From the NCBI GenBank assembly GCA_963757265.1, contig CAVWRA010000012.1:744001-808000 (forward strand): DNA of 64,000 nt. The letters are read 5' to 3'. The notes below the pieces were generated by a model. It saw only the letters and a list, made by a program, of their open reading frames with translations, did no database searches and was not told the DNA's origin. This document shows positions 45,132 through 54,306 of this stretch, in pieces; the stretch's first letter is position 1; each line of letters begins with the position of its first letter. Both the position numbers and the translations under genes were made by a program. This DNA comes from CAIVVT01 sp963757265 (GTDB lineage: Bacteria; Acidobacteriota; Terriglobia; Bryobacterales; Bryobacteraceae).

Positions 45132-46325
45132 GTGACTGCGCTGAGTTTTGAGGATGCGCGCGAGGCCGTCATTCAGGTCGCGCGCGCCAAGGGGCAAAAG
45201 CCCGAGCGGGAAGAGGTCGCGTTGGGGCAGGCGTGGGGGCGCGTGCTGGCCGTCAAGGTCGGGGCGGACCGCGACGATCCGCCGCTCGACCGCGCCCTGC
45301 GCGACGGCTTTGCCCTGCGCAGCGCCGATACGCCGGGCACGCTGGCGCTGATCGGCGAGTTGCGAGCCGGTGCGGTCTTTCCCGACGAGCTTCCGCCGCG
45401 GCAGGCGCTGCAGATCATGACCGGCGCGCCCGTTCCCCTGGGCGCCGACGCGGTGCTGATGGTCGAGCACGCCGTGGTGGAAGGCCGAACCCTGCGTGTG
45501 GAAGCCGCCGTGGAGCCCGGCGCGTACGTGAACCCGCGCGGCTGCCAGGCCAAACGCGGCGATGTGGTGCTGAGGGCTGGCACGCGCCTGGGTTACGCCG
45601 AGGTGGCGATGCTGGCCTCGGCCGGAGTGTCACAGGTGGTCGTGTACCAGAAGCCGCGCGTTGCGATCCTGCCCACCGGCGACGAGCTGGTGGAGGTGAC
45701 GCGGCGCCCGCTGGCGCACCAGGTGCGGGACTCCAACTCCTGGTCGCTGGCCGCGCAGGTGGAGCGCGCCGGCGGAGTGCCGGTCCTGTTGCCCACGGCG
45801 CCCGACGTGTTGGAGCGCACGGCGGAGCTGATCGGCGAAGGGCTGAAAAACGATCTGTTGCTGATCGCCGGAGGCGTCTCAACGGGCCTTTACGATGTCG
45901 TGGAGGCGGCGCTGGCGCGGCGCTCGGCGGAGCTGTGCTTCGACGGCGTGCTGATCCAGCCGGGGCGGCCGCTGGTCTTCGGCCGGGCGCCCGAAAAGCT
46001 GTTTTTCGGCCTGCCGGGCAATCCCGTCTCCACGATGGTGTGCTTCGAGCTGTTCGCCCGCGCCGCGGTGGAGTTGGTGGGCGGGGAAAACGAGCCGTTT
46101 CTGCCGCTGCTGGAGTCCGTGCTGACCGAGGATTTCCAGCATGCGCCCGGCCTGACGCGTTTCCTGCCTGCGCGGCTGAGCGCCGACGGCAGCCAGGTGA
46201 CGCCCGTGGCCTGGCGCGGCTCGACGGACGTGGCCGCGGTGTGCCGGTCGAACTGCTTCCTGGTGGCTGCGGCGGACCAGCCGGCCTACCCCGCCGGCAA
46301 GCGCATCCGGGTGCTGCCGCGATGA
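45132..46325 (+). CDS. moeA: Molybdopterin molybdotransferase
   Basis: A 397-residue MoeA that inserts molybdate into adenylylated molybdopterin. The GTG at 45132 is used, giving VTALSFEDAREAV, the usual MoeA opening; the open frame upstream is noncoding. Typical features are PPLDRALRDGFALRSAD, QIMTGAPVPLGADAVLMVE, AILPTGDELVE, DSNSWSLAAQVERAGG and LFFGLPGNPVSTMVCFELF. One change from the family is DRALRDGFA where most have DxSAMDGYA. It starts a three-gene molybdenum-cofactor operon (moeA-moaC-mogA); moaA, moaD and moaE are not in the window. Confidence 0.93.
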   Translation: MTALSFEDAREAVIQVARAKGQKPEREEVALGQAWGRVLAVKVGADRDDPPLDRALRDGFALRSADTPGTLALIGELRAGAVFPDELPPRQALQIMTGAPVPLGADAVLMVEHAVVEGRTLRVEAAVEPGAYVNPRGCQAKRGDVVLRAGTRLGYAEVAMLASAGVSQVVVYQKPRVAILPTGDELVEVTRRPLAHQVRDSNSWSLAAQVERAGGVPVLLPTAPDVLERTAELIGEGLKNDLLLIAGGVSTGLYDVVEAALARRSAELCFDGVLIQPGRPLVFGRAPEKLFFGLPGNPVSTMVCFELFARAAVELVGGENEPFLPLLESVLTEDFQHAPGLTRFLPARLSADGSQVTPVAWRGSTDVAAVCRSNCFLVAAADQPAYPAGKRIRVLPR

Positions 46326-46341
46326 GCCGGAGGAGCCGGCG

Positions 46342-46836
46342 GTGAGCGGCCGGGCGAGCCATTTCGATGCCGCCGGGAAGGTGCGCATGGTGGACGTCTC
46401 GCCCAAACCGGAGAGCGTCCGCACGGCGCGCGCGCGGGCCTTCGTGCGGATAAGCCGGGCCACGCTGCGGGCGCTCGGGGAAAACCCGAAAGGCAATCCG
46501 CTCGAGGTGGCGCGCATCGCCGGCATCCAGGCCGCCAAACGGACCTCCGAGCTGATCCCGCTGTGCCATCCGCTGATGCTCACTCATGCCGACGTGGAAA
46601 TCACGCTGAAACGCGGCGGCGTGCTGATTGAAGCGACAGCCGCCACGACAGCCCAGACGGGCGTTGAAATGGAGGCTCTCACAGCGGCCAGCGTGGCCGC
46701 ATTGACGGTTTATGACATGACCAAGGGGCTGGATAAGGGCATCATCATCGAGCGCATCGAGTTGCTCGAGAAAACCGGCGGCCGGAGCGGGACATGGCGG
46801 CGTCAGGCGGGCAAGAAGGGAGCGCGCCAGCCGTGA
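46342..46836 (+). CDS. moaC: Cyclic pyranopterin monophosphate synthase
   Basis: A 164-residue MoaC, which works with MoaA in the first step of molybdenum-cofactor synthesis. The GTG start has GGAGGA 8 bp upstream. Conserved segments are FDAAGKVRMVDVSPK, GNPLEVARIAGIQAAKRTSE, LIPLCHPLMLTHADVEI, TGVEMEALTAASVAALTVYD and the catalytic DMTKGLDKG. It follows moeA by 16 bp and its stop overlaps the GTG of mogA (GTGA). Confidence 0.95.
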   Translation: MSGRASHFDAAGKVRMVDVSPKPESVRTARARAFVRISRATLRALGENPKGNPLEVARIAGIQAAKRTSELIPLCHPLMLTHADVEITLKRGGVLIEATAATTAQTGVEMEALTAASVAALTVYDMTKGLDKGIIIERIELLEKTGGRSGTWRRQAGKKGARQP

Positions 46837-47351
46837 AGCTGCGCGCCGCGGTGCTGACCATCAGCGACCGCTGCCACGCCGGGACGCGGGTGGACGTGAG
46901 CGGCCCGGCGGTGGCGGCGCGGCTGGCCGAACGCGGTTTCGACGTGGCCTGGCGCGAGGTGCTCCCGGACGAGCGCACGGCCATCGAGGCGCGTCTGAAG
47001 GAACTGGCCGGGGCGGGCGATTGCCAGGTGATCTTCACTACCGGCGGAACGGGCGTGACGGCGCGCGACATCACGCCGGAAGCTACGCGGGCGGTGGTGG
47101 AACGCGAGCTCCCGGGCCTGGGCGAGCTGATGCGCGCCGAAGGGCTGAAAAAGACGCGGCGGGCGGCGCTGTCGCGGGCCACGGCGGGCACGCTCGCCGG
47201 CGCCCTGATCGTCAATCTGCCGGGCTCGCCCCGAGGCGCGCGGGAGTCGCTGGATGCTATCGTGGATCTGGCGCCGCATATCGTGGAGCTGTTGCAAGGC
47301 CGCACGGCGCACGAGCCAGGAGCAGGGCCCGCGGCGGAGCAACCGGAGTGA
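46833..47351 (+). CDS. mogA: Molybdopterin adenylyltransferase (MogA/MoaB)
   Basis: A 172-residue protein that adenylylates molybdopterin before molybdenum insertion by MoeA. The GTG at 46833, overlapping the moaC stop, gives VKLRAAVLTISDRCHAGTRVD, the normal opening. The nucleotide-site motifs are VIFTTGGTGVTARDITPEAT and LIVNLPGSPRGARESLDAI. Whether to call it MogA or MoaB cannot be settled from sequence alone. It is the last gene of the operon. Confidence 0.92.
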   Translation: MKLRAAVLTISDRCHAGTRVDVSGPAVAARLAERGFDVAWREVLPDERTAIEARLKELAGAGDCQVIFTTGGTGVTARDITPEATRAVVERELPGLGELMRAEGLKKTRRAALSRATAGTLAGALIVNLPGSPRGARESLDAIVDLAPHIVELLQGRTAHEPGAGPAAEQPE

Positions 47352-47400
47352 AGTCGGAAGCATCCTCTACCTAGAGCGACTGTGGAACAGGTAAAGCGGA

Positions 47401-48600
47401 ATGGGACTTAACATGAAGCCCGGTTATATCCTTGCCCTGGCCGCGGGCGCGTTGCTGCTGGCGGCTGCGGCGGCGCCTCAGCCGCAGGACCCGGCCACCA
47501 TCCAGCCCCCGCCTCCGGCCAAGATCCTGCCCGGAATGGTGGATCCCGACCGTGCCAAGCCGGCCGGGCCGGTTCTGCCAGCGCCGCTGCCGAAGCCGCC
47601 GGCCGAGGAAGGTCCGCTGATTCGCAGCACGCTGCAGGTGGTGCTCGTGCCGACCATGGTGACCGACAAGAAGGGTCATACCGTCAATGGCCTGCGCGAC
47701 ACCGATTTCGAGTTGTACGACAACGACCAACTGCAGAAGATCGACCGCGACATCGCCTTTCTGCCGATGTCGATGGTGATTTGCATTCAGCGCAGCGCTA
47801 ACGTCGAGGCCGTGCTGCCGAAGATCCGCCGGATCGGCACCGAACTCACTGACCTGCTGATCGGCGAAGGCGGCGAGGCCGCCGTGGTGAGCTTCGATCA
47901 TCGCATCGAAACCGTGCAGGAGTTCACCAGCGACGGCGACAAGATCAACCGCGTCGTGGAGAAGCTCAGGCCGGGCGGGCAGAACAGCCGCATGATCGAC
48001 GCCGTCGAGCAGGCCGTGCACATGCTGAAGTACAAGAGAGACCGCCGCAAGGTGGTTCTCCTGATTTCGGAGACGCTGGACCGCTCCAGCGAAGCGCATG
48101 TGCGCGAAGTGGCGTTGGAACTGGAGCTGAACAACATCGAGGTCTACACCCTGAACATCAGCCGCATCGTCACGTCGCTGACCGCGGCGCCCACTCTGCC
48201 GCGGCCCGATCCCTTCCCGGCCGGCGCGCGGCCTCATCCGGCGGGCACATCGGACGACCCCACGACGATGGCGCAACTCGACGGCGCTCCGGGCGACAGC
48301 GCGGACCTGGTTCCGGTGCTCGAGGAGATGTACCGCGGGGTGAAGGCGATCTTCATCCGCAACCCGGCGCGCGTGTTCACCAAGCTGACTGGCGGGCGCG
48401 AGTACAGCTTCCTGTCCCAGGCCGATCTGGCCAACGCGATCGGGGAGATCGGCCGGACACTCCGCAGCCAGTACATTCTGAGCTATTCGCCCAACAACAA
48501 ACTGGAGGGCGGATATCACCGGATCCACGTGGACGTGGCGCACGAGGGCTACAAAGTGCGCACGCGGCCGGGCTACTGGATGGCCGGAGTGCCGGACTAG
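47401..48600 (+). CDS. VWFA-related acidobacterial domain protein
   Basis: A 399-residue secreted protein. A signal peptide (ILALAAGALLLAAAAAPQPQ) is followed by a Pro-rich stretch, then a von Willebrand A-like domain: LVPTMVTDKKGHTVNGLRDT, FELYDNDQLQKIDRD, VVSFDHRIETVQEF, KVVLLISETLDRSSEAHVRE and the closing YILSYSPNNKLEGGYHRIHV. The usual metal-site DxSxS reads CIQRSANVE, so metal binding is doubtful. This architecture is greatly expanded in Acidobacteriota; the function is unknown, perhaps adhesion or protein interaction in the envelope. Confidence 0.85.
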   Translation: MGLNMKPGYILALAAGALLLAAAAAPQPQDPATIQPPPPAKILPGMVDPDRAKPAGPVLPAPLPKPPAEEGPLIRSTLQVVLVPTMVTDKKGHTVNGLRDTDFELYDNDQLQKIDRDIAFLPMSMVICIQRSANVEAVLPKIRRIGTELTDLLIGEGGEAAVVSFDHRIETVQEFTSDGDKINRVVEKLRPGGQNSRMIDAVEQAVHMLKYKRDRRKVVLLISETLDRSSEAHVREVALELELNNIEVYTLNISRIVTSLTAAPTLPRPDPFPAGARPHPAGTSDDPTTMAQLDGAPGDSADLVPVLEEMYRGVKAIFIRNPARVFTKLTGGREYSFLSQADLANAIGEIGRTLRSQYILSYSPNNKLEGGYHRIHVDVAHEGYKVRTRPGYWMAGVPD

Positions 48601-48659
48601 CCGCCCGGGCCAGGTACTGCAAACAGTATCGAATTGCGTGTCGGCGCACCTGCGCGCGC

Positions 48660-48688
48660 TTGCATCAGGCCGCGCGCGGGCATAGAGT
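48660..48688 (+). promoter_or_regulatory. Candidate promoter of the Gfo/Idh/MocA gene
   Basis: TTGCAT (48660-48665) and TAGAGT (48683-48688) are separated by 17 bp, about 40 bp upstream of the chosen start, and GGAGGTGA follows at 48712-48719. Confidence 0.4.
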
Positions 48689-48727
48689 GGGCATCGGCCA
48701 AGGCTTTGGCCGGAGGTGATGCCCAAC

Positions 48728-49957
48728 ATGATGAACCAGACTCGCCGCGTATTTCTGGGCGCTTCGCTGCCCTTGGGTGTGAGCGCGCTCTCGACGGCGC
48801 GCGTGCCCGGCGCGAACGACCGCATCCGCATCGGCGTGGTGGGCACGGGCGGGCGCGGGCAATACCTGATGGGCTCGCTGCTGCGGCTGGCGCCAAATGA
48901 AGTCGCCTTCCCGGCGGTGTGCGACATTTACGACGTGCGGCGCGCGCAGGCCGCGAAGCTGGCCGGCGGAGGCGCGGAACAATACGTCAACTATCGCCAA
49001 CTGGTCGAGCGCAAGGATCTGGACGCCGTGATCGTGTCGACGCCCGACCACTGGCACGCCACCGTGGCGATCGCGGCGATGCAGGCCGGCAAGGACGTCT
49101 ACGTCGAGAAGCCGATGGTGCACCAGCCGGCCGAGGGCCAGGCACTGGTGGCGGCGGCGCGGGCTAATGGGCGGATCGTCGAAGTGGGGATGCAGGGCCG
49201 CGGGCTGCCGCAGTTCGTCGAAGCTAAGCAAAAATACATCGACACCGGCATCATGGGCAAGATGGGCTTCGCGCGGACCTGGTATTTGTCGAACGGCGGC
49301 TACGCGCAGGTGGCGCCGGCGGGCTTCGAGAAAAAGCCGGACGGGTTGGATTGGGAGCGCTGGACCGGGCCGGGGCCGAAGGTTCCGTGGAATCCGGGAA
49401 TTTACTTTAGCCCGTATAAATGGCTGTATTACGACGGCGGGATGATCATGGGCATCGGGATCCACGTGATGGATTCGGCTCATCACTGGCTGGGGCTGCG
49501 GCACGCGGCCGCGGCGAGCGTGGGCGGCGGGACGTATTTCTACAAAGACGGGCGCGACACGCCGGACGTGGTCTCGTGCGTCTTTGACTACGCCGAGGAG
49601 GCGACGGTGACGTTCACGGCGGAGTGCCTGACGGTGCCGGGCGTGAGGACTTCGGCGGGCGTCGAGCTGCGCGGCAGCGGCGGCGTGCTGTGGGCCGAGC
49701 GCTACGTGGTGGACACGGGTTACACCTACACGCCGAACACGAAATACAGCAAGGCCGAGCCCGCGCGGGCCGGCGGCACGGGCGCCGCGGCGGACGTGAT
49801 TCTGCTCGACTGGCTGGCGCGCATGCGCGACCGCCGGCGCACCATGGCCAGCGAAGTGGAAGGCTATTATTCGGCCATCACCTGCCACCTGGCGGCTGTG
49901 GCCTACGCGAATAAGGCCCGTGTGTTGTGGAATCCGGCGTGGGACCTGCCCGCCTGA
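48728..49957 (+). CDS. Gfo/Idh/MocA-family oxidoreductase
   Basis: A 409-residue NAD(P)-dependent sugar oxidoreductase-like protein. The start at 48728 suits the GGAGGTGA site; ATG and GTG codons at 48719 and 48716 overlap that site. The N-terminus (MMNQTRRVFLGASLPLG) looks like a Tat signal with a TRR core. The Rossmann fold shows RIGVVGTGGRGQY, then VSTPDHWHATVAIAAMQAGK and the catalytic-type DVYVEKPMVHQPAEG. The C-terminal domain contains GGMIMGIGIHVMDSAHHWLG. Tat-exported members of this family are abundant in Acidobacteriota and Planctomycetota, and some cleave glycosides by NAD-dependent oxidation. The substrate is unknown. Confidence 0.88.
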   Translation: MMNQTRRVFLGASLPLGVSALSTARVPGANDRIRIGVVGTGGRGQYLMGSLLRLAPNEVAFPAVCDIYDVRRAQAAKLAGGGAEQYVNYRQLVERKDLDAVIVSTPDHWHATVAIAAMQAGKDVYVEKPMVHQPAEGQALVAAARANGRIVEVGMQGRGLPQFVEAKQKYIDTGIMGKMGFARTWYLSNGGYAQVAPAGFEKKPDGLDWERWTGPGPKVPWNPGIYFSPYKWLYYDGGMIMGIGIHVMDSAHHWLGLRHAAAASVGGGTYFYKDGRDTPDVVSCVFDYAEEATVTFTAECLTVPGVRTSAGVELRGSGGVLWAERYVVDTGYTYTPNTKYSKAEPARAGGTGAAADVILLDWLARMRDRRRTMASEVEGYYSAITCHLAAVAYANKARVLWNPAWDLPA

Positions 49958-50006
49958 GGGCCTCCGGCCACGCATGGCCTCCTAAAATGGAGAGGAGGAC
50001 AAAGCG

Positions 50007-50702
50007 ATGATCGCAATCACCTGGCTCGGGCATGCGGCCTTCCAGTTGAAGCTGGAAAACGGCGAGAGGGTGTTGATCGATCCGTGGATCGACGGCAATC
50101 CGAAGTATCCGCCGGGGTACAAGATCGATCATGTGGACACGATCCTGATCACGCACGGCCACGGCGACCACATCGGCGACACGATCCGGCTGGCGCGGAA
50201 CTTCAAACCGAAGGTGGTTTCCAACTTCGAGATCTGCGCCTGGCTGGAGCGCAAGGGCGTGCGCAATACCGCCGGCATGAACAAGGGCGGCTCCTGCGCG
50301 GTGGGCGCGCTCAAGGTGACCATGCTGCACGCGCTGCATTCGAGCGGCATCCAGGACAACGACCAGATCGTTTACGGCGGCGAGGCGGCGAGCTTCCTGC
50401 TGCAGTTTGCCGATGACCGCACGGCGTTCTTCGCGGGAGACACGTGCGTGTTCTCGGACATGGCGCTGTACAAGGAACTGTACGCGCCGGAACTGGCGGT
50501 GCTGCCGATCGGCGACTACTACACGATGGACCCGAAGCAGGCGGCGATGGCGGCGCGGCTGCTGGGCGCAAAGAAGGTCATCCCGATTCACTTCGGCTCG
50601 TTTCCGGTGCTGTGCGGCACGCCGCGGGAGCTGGCGGAGTTGCTGCAGGGCCAGGGGATCGAGGTGTGGGAATTGACGCCCGGCCAGAGCGTCCAGTGGT
50701 AG
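50007..50702 (+). CDS. UPF0173 metal-dependent hydrolase
   Basis: A 231-residue metallo-beta-lactamase-fold protein. The metal ligands are in ILITHGHGDHIGDT (HxHxDH), with later ligands in TMLHALHSSG, FFAGDTCVFSDM and VIPIHFGSFPVL. It opens with ITWLGHAAFQLKLENGERVL, as UPF0173 proteins do. A strong ribosome site (GGAGAGGAGGA) lies before the ATG. Members are cytoplasmic hydrolases of unknown substrate. It stands alone; the next gene is 356 bp away. Confidence 0.92.
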   Translation: MIAITWLGHAAFQLKLENGERVLIDPWIDGNPKYPPGYKIDHVDTILITHGHGDHIGDTIRLARNFKPKVVSNFEICAWLERKGVRNTAGMNKGGSCAVGALKVTMLHALHSSGIQDNDQIVYGGEAASFLLQFADDRTAFFAGDTCVFSDMALYKELYAPELAVLPIGDYYTMDPKQAAMAARLLGAKKVIPIHFGSFPVLCGTPRELAELLQGQGIEVWELTPGQSVQW

Positions 50703-51058
50703 CGGTCCCGAGTGTTCGCCGGGGCGGGGCCGGACTCCCCGGGCGGCGGACGGCCCGGGGCAGGGCAGTACCGCGCTCGCGGAAGCGCGTCATATTTCTC
50801 ATTCTCAACAGCTTAGAGTGTGGGCTTTCACCCACTCCACGCGGTCTGAACCGGACGCGACTGCATTTTGATGAAGAGCGCTTCATACATTATCTGGCAA
50901 GTTATTGATAATACACGCTGTTGAATTATTCAATATAGGTCTTGGCGGTTTGGTTCGGAAGGTGCAGTGCAATCAACGCGATGCGTCTGTCGGCACGATG
51001 AGCCAGGCGGATCGGCAGGTTCGGCATTTTTCCCTGGTTCTTAGAAGGAGTGGAGTTC
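50703..51058. other. AT-rich leader and promoter region of the decahaem cluster
   Basis: 356 bp without a gene. From about 50800 to 50960 it is markedly AT-rich. TTGAATTATTCAA at 50921-50933 is a 13-bp palindrome (TTGAA and TTCAA arms) and TTGATA lies just upstream at 50905-50910. The arms recall FNR/CRP-type half-sites, but the spacing is one base too short for TTGAT-N4-ATCAA. AGAAGGAG at 51043-51050 is the ribosome site of the first cytochrome gene. Confidence 0.4.
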
Positions 51059-53269
51059 ATGCGCATGAGTTCTGGATTACGGATATGGGTCGGATTGGCG
51101 TTGCTGGCGCTGCTGACCGGCGGAAGCTTCCTGCTTCTCAGCTCGAGCGACAAGATGCTCACAGTCATGCGCCGGCCGGATTCTTTGAGCAACCTGCCGG
51201 TGGGATTCGCGCTCGATCCCGGCGTGATGATGACCATCACGAACGCTCAGGTCGGGGCCAACAACGCCGTCATCGTCAATTACAAGCTAACCGATCCCGA
51301 GGGCAACCCCCTCGACGTCCTGGGCGTGCAGACCGCCGGGCCGGTGTCGGTGCGCTTTATCCTCTCCTACCTGCCGGCCGGGCAGCCCACGGCGCAGTAC
51401 GTCCCGATCACTTTGACTAAGAACACGTCCGTGCCGGGTAAGACGGTGACGCAGCCGTCAACCGACACCGGCGGCGTGAATCACCTCAATGCCGACTACA
51501 CCTACACCTACACTTTTGGGACGCAGGTGCCCGGCACGGTGCCGTCCGGTTCGACGCTGACCGTCGGCGCCACTGCCACGCGCGATCTGACCGAGCTCGA
51601 CCAGGGCACGACCTACGCCAACACGACCTACAGTTTCGTGCCCGGCGGCGGCACGCCGGAGGTGCACCAGGTGGTCACGGACGCGGATTGCAATGCGTGC
51701 CACAGCCAGATTGCGTTCCACGGCGGCTCGCGGCGCTCGACCTCGCTGTGCGTGCTGTGCCACGTGCAGGGTTACATCAATCCGCAGACCGGCACCGATA
51801 TCGACATGAAGGTGATGTTCCACAAGATCCACATGGGCTCGAGCCTGCCGAGCGTGATCGCGGGGGGCACGTATGAGATCGTCAACTCGCACGGGACTTT
51901 CAATTTTTCGACGATCGTGTTCCCGGCCAAACCCAACACCTGCGTGGCCTGTCACGCCGGCGACGCCGCACAGGCCAACCTTTATCTGACGCAGCTCGGC
52001 ATGGACGCCTGCGGCGCCTGCCACGACAACGTCAACTTCGCCACCGGCGCCAATCACCCCGGCGGGGTGCAGACCGACGACAGCCAGTGCGCAACGTGCC
52101 ACATTCCACAGGGCGACTCGGATTTCGACGCTTCGGTCATCGGCGCGCACGTGAATCCGGATGAATCCAGTCTGCTGCCGGGCATCGTGGGCAATATTAC
52201 TTCCGTGACCAACAATGCGGCTGGCCAGAGCCCGATCGTGACCTTCACGCTGGTGGACAAGACCGGCGCCACCATTCCGATGTCGGCCTTCTCGCAGACC
52301 GGCTACCGGCTGGCATTCATCCTGGCCGGTCCGACCTCCGATTATGTGGGCCTGCCGCCGCACGGCTATGTCAGCGAGAACCCGGTCTCCACGGCCACGC
52401 TGAACGGCGACACTTACACCTACAATTTTGTGACGCAGATTCCGGCCGGCGCCACCGGCACGTGGAGCATCGGCATGGAAGGCCGCCGCGACGACACCGT
52501 GCTGGCCGGAACGTCGGCCGCCCAAACGATCGAGTACGGCATGCAGAATGTCGTTGTCAACTTCTCGGTCGATGGCAGCCCGGTGGTCCCGCGGCGGACC
52601 GTCGTGGCGCGCGCCAACTGCAATCAGTGCCACCACAATCTCACGGCGCACGGCGAAAACCGCAATCAGATCCAGATGTGCGTGCTGTGCCACAATCCGC
52701 TGGAGAACGATGGCGCCTACCGCCCCGCCGCGGACGACCCCACCGAGAGCGTGGACTTCGAGCTGATGATCCACCGCATCCATTCCGGGCCGTCGCAGAC
52801 GCGCAACTTCACGATTTGGGGGTATGGCAATTCGGCCAATAACTTCAACAACGTTCTTTACCCCGGCGATCTGACTAACTGCTCGCAGTGCCACCTGCCG
52901 GGCACCAACAACGTGCCCGCCGGGGGCGTGGCGAAGATCAACGACAATCGCGGCTTTATCGACCCGGTGTTCCCGACTACGGGCGCCTGTCTGGGCTGCC
53001 ACGCCCTGGCGGCTGACGCCTCGCACGCGCTGGCCAACACCAACGCCGAGGGCGAGAGCTGCGCGGTGTGCCACGGTCCGGGCGCGGCCTTCGCCGTGAG
53101 CACGGTCCACACGTCGGGCAGACGCGTCATTTCGCCCGACAGCCCGAGGAAAGAAATAATGGCCATTGCGCCGCACGCGCCCTCGGCGCCGGCGCCGACT
53201 GCCGGTGCAGCGGCCACAGCGGCGCCCAGCGCCAGAGGCCCCGCAACGTCCGGCCGTGCATTAGACTGA
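51059..53269 (+). CDS. OmcA/MtrC-family decahaem c-type cytochrome
   Basis: A 736-residue outer-surface-type multihaem cytochrome, using the ATG at 51059 preceded by AAGGAG. It has exactly ten CxxCH motifs, in two groups of five at residues about 211, 231, 295, 318 and 344, and about 521, 541, 608, 644 and 668. Between them are beta-rich stretches (about 50-205 and 360-515), so the layout is beta domain - pentahaem - beta domain - pentahaem, as in the known MtrC structure. The N-terminal hydrophobic segment (LRIWVGLALLALLTGGSFLLL) lacks a lipobox cysteine, unlike Shewanella MtrC, and so may be a cleaved signal or a membrane anchor. An Ala/Pro-rich tail of about 45 residues follows the last haem. 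It probably hands electrons to an extracellular acceptor. Confidence 0.92.
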   Translation: MRMSSGLRIWVGLALLALLTGGSFLLLSSSDKMLTVMRRPDSLSNLPVGFALDPGVMMTITNAQVGANNAVIVNYKLTDPEGNPLDVLGVQTAGPVSVRFILSYLPAGQPTAQYVPITLTKNTSVPGKTVTQPSTDTGGVNHLNADYTYTYTFGTQVPGTVPSGSTLTVGATATRDLTELDQGTTYANTTYSFVPGGGTPEVHQVVTDADCNACHSQIAFHGGSRRSTSLCVLCHVQGYINPQTGTDIDMKVMFHKIHMGSSLPSVIAGGTYEIVNSHGTFNFSTIVFPAKPNTCVACHAGDAAQANLYLTQLGMDACGACHDNVNFATGANHPGGVQTDDSQCATCHIPQGDSDFDASVIGAHVNPDESSLLPGIVGNITSVTNNAAGQSPIVTFTLVDKTGATIPMSAFSQTGYRLAFILAGPTSDYVGLPPHGYVSENPVSTATLNGDTYTYNFVTQIPAGATGTWSIGMEGRRDDTVLAGTSAAQTIEYGMQNVVVNFSVDGSPVVPRRTVVARANCNQCHHNLTAHGENRNQIQMCVLCHNPLENDGAYRPAADDPTESVDFELMIHRIHSGPSQTRNFTIWGYGNSANNFNNVLYPGDLTNCSQCHLPGTNNVPAGGVAKINDNRGFIDPVFPTTGACLGCHALAADASHALANTNAEGESCAVCHGPGAAFAVSTVHTSGRRVISPDSPRKEIMAIAPHAPSAPAPTAGAAATAAPSARGPATSGRALD

Positions 53270-53346
53270 GAACATCATGGGGGCTAGGCGATGACTTCAC
53301 GCGCCGTTGCCGGCCCGCGTGTGTTTCTGAGTCCGGGGGTGCGTTC

Positions 53347-54306
53347 ATGAGCGGATTCCAAAGCGGATGGATTCCGCCCACGCTGCTAGCGTGCGTGCTG
53401 GTGAGCGGTGGCGCGGCACGCGCACAATCTGCGGGCGGCACGGGCGCCGAGAAGAATGCATCGGCCGCCCCGGCCGATTACGCCGGGGCGGAAGCCTGCG
53501 CGGGATGCCATGAGGACATCAGCAAGGCATTCGCCCGCAACCCGCACTTCGTCCTCGACAAGAACAAGCGCTGGGCCGGCAAGGCCTGCGAGGCCTGCCA
53601 CGGGCCCGGCGCCAAGCACGCCGATTCAACTTCGGCCGAGGATATCGTCAATCCCATGCGGCTGGAGGCTTCGAAAACGGACGCCCTATGCCTCTCCTGT
53701 CATCGCAACCAGCCCACCCAGGTGGGGCGGCTAGAGGGCGGCCACTCGCGCAGCGCCATCGCCTGCACGGCGTGCCACGATATGCACAAGACCGGTCCCG
53801 AAAGCTCCTTCGCCCGGCTCAAGCGCAACGCCGCCGTCACTGCACTCTGCTCCGGCTGCCACCGCGACATGGCGGCCGCGTTTCTCAAGCCGCATCATCA
53901 CAAGGTGCCCGAAGGCGCCATGAGCTGCACCTCGTGCCACAATCCGCATGGCGCTTTCATGAGCCGCAATCTGCGCATGGCCAGCACCGGAGCGGAGCCC
54001 GGCTGCCTGAATTGCCACGCCGACAAGCGCGGGCCGTTCACCTACGAGCACGCGCCCGTCCGCAACGAGCCGTGTACCACCTGCCATGAGCCCCACGGCT
54101 CGGTCAACCCGCGCATGCTTACGCGGCAGGAAGTTTACATTGTGTGCCTCGAATGCCACGCCAACCTGAACGTCCCCACCGCGGGCGGATTGCTAGGCGC
54201 CGTGCCGCCCGCTTTTCATAACATGAGCGTGCCGCGCTATCGCAATTGCACGACCTGCCATGTGAAGATCCACGGCTCCAACGCCGACCGGGGGTTGCTG
54301 CGATGA
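53347..54306 (+). CDS. DmsE/MtrA-family decahaem c-type cytochrome
   Basis: A 319-residue periplasmic cytochrome with ten CxxCH motifs (CAGCH, CEACH, CLSCH, CTACH, CSGCH, CTSCH, CLNCH, CTTCH, CLECH, CTTCH). The ATG at 53347 gives a signal peptide (WIPPTLLACVLVSGGAARAQ); the longer open frame upstream is a shadow of the MtrC gene tail. Segments such as SCTSCHNPHGAF and EPCTTCHEPHGSVNPRML are typical of DmsE/MtrA. In Shewanella the MtrA protein fills the MtrB barrel and carries electrons through the outer membrane. It lies 77 bp after the MtrC-like gene and overlaps the MtrB-like gene by 4 bp (ATGA), which supports a complex. Confidence 0.94.
   Translation: MSGFQSGWIPPTLLACVLVSGGAARAQSAGGTGAEKNASAAPADYAGAEACAGCHEDISKAFARNPHFVLDKNKRWAGKACEACHGPGAKHADSTSAEDIVNPMRLEASKTDALCLSCHRNQPTQVGRLEGGHSRSAIACTACHDMHKTGPESSFARLKRNAAVTALCSGCHRDMAAAFLKPHHHKVPEGAMSCTSCHNPHGAFMSRNLRMASTGAEPGCLNCHADKRGPFTYEHAPVRNEPCTTCHEPHGSVNPRMLTRQEVYIVCLECHANLNVPTAGGLLGAVPPAFHNMSVPRYRNCTTCHVKIHGSNADRGLLR

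Noticed and set aside
53068..53346. N-terminal extension of the DmsE-like open frame
   Set aside because: It overlaps the MtrC-like tail in another frame; the signal peptide begins at 53347.
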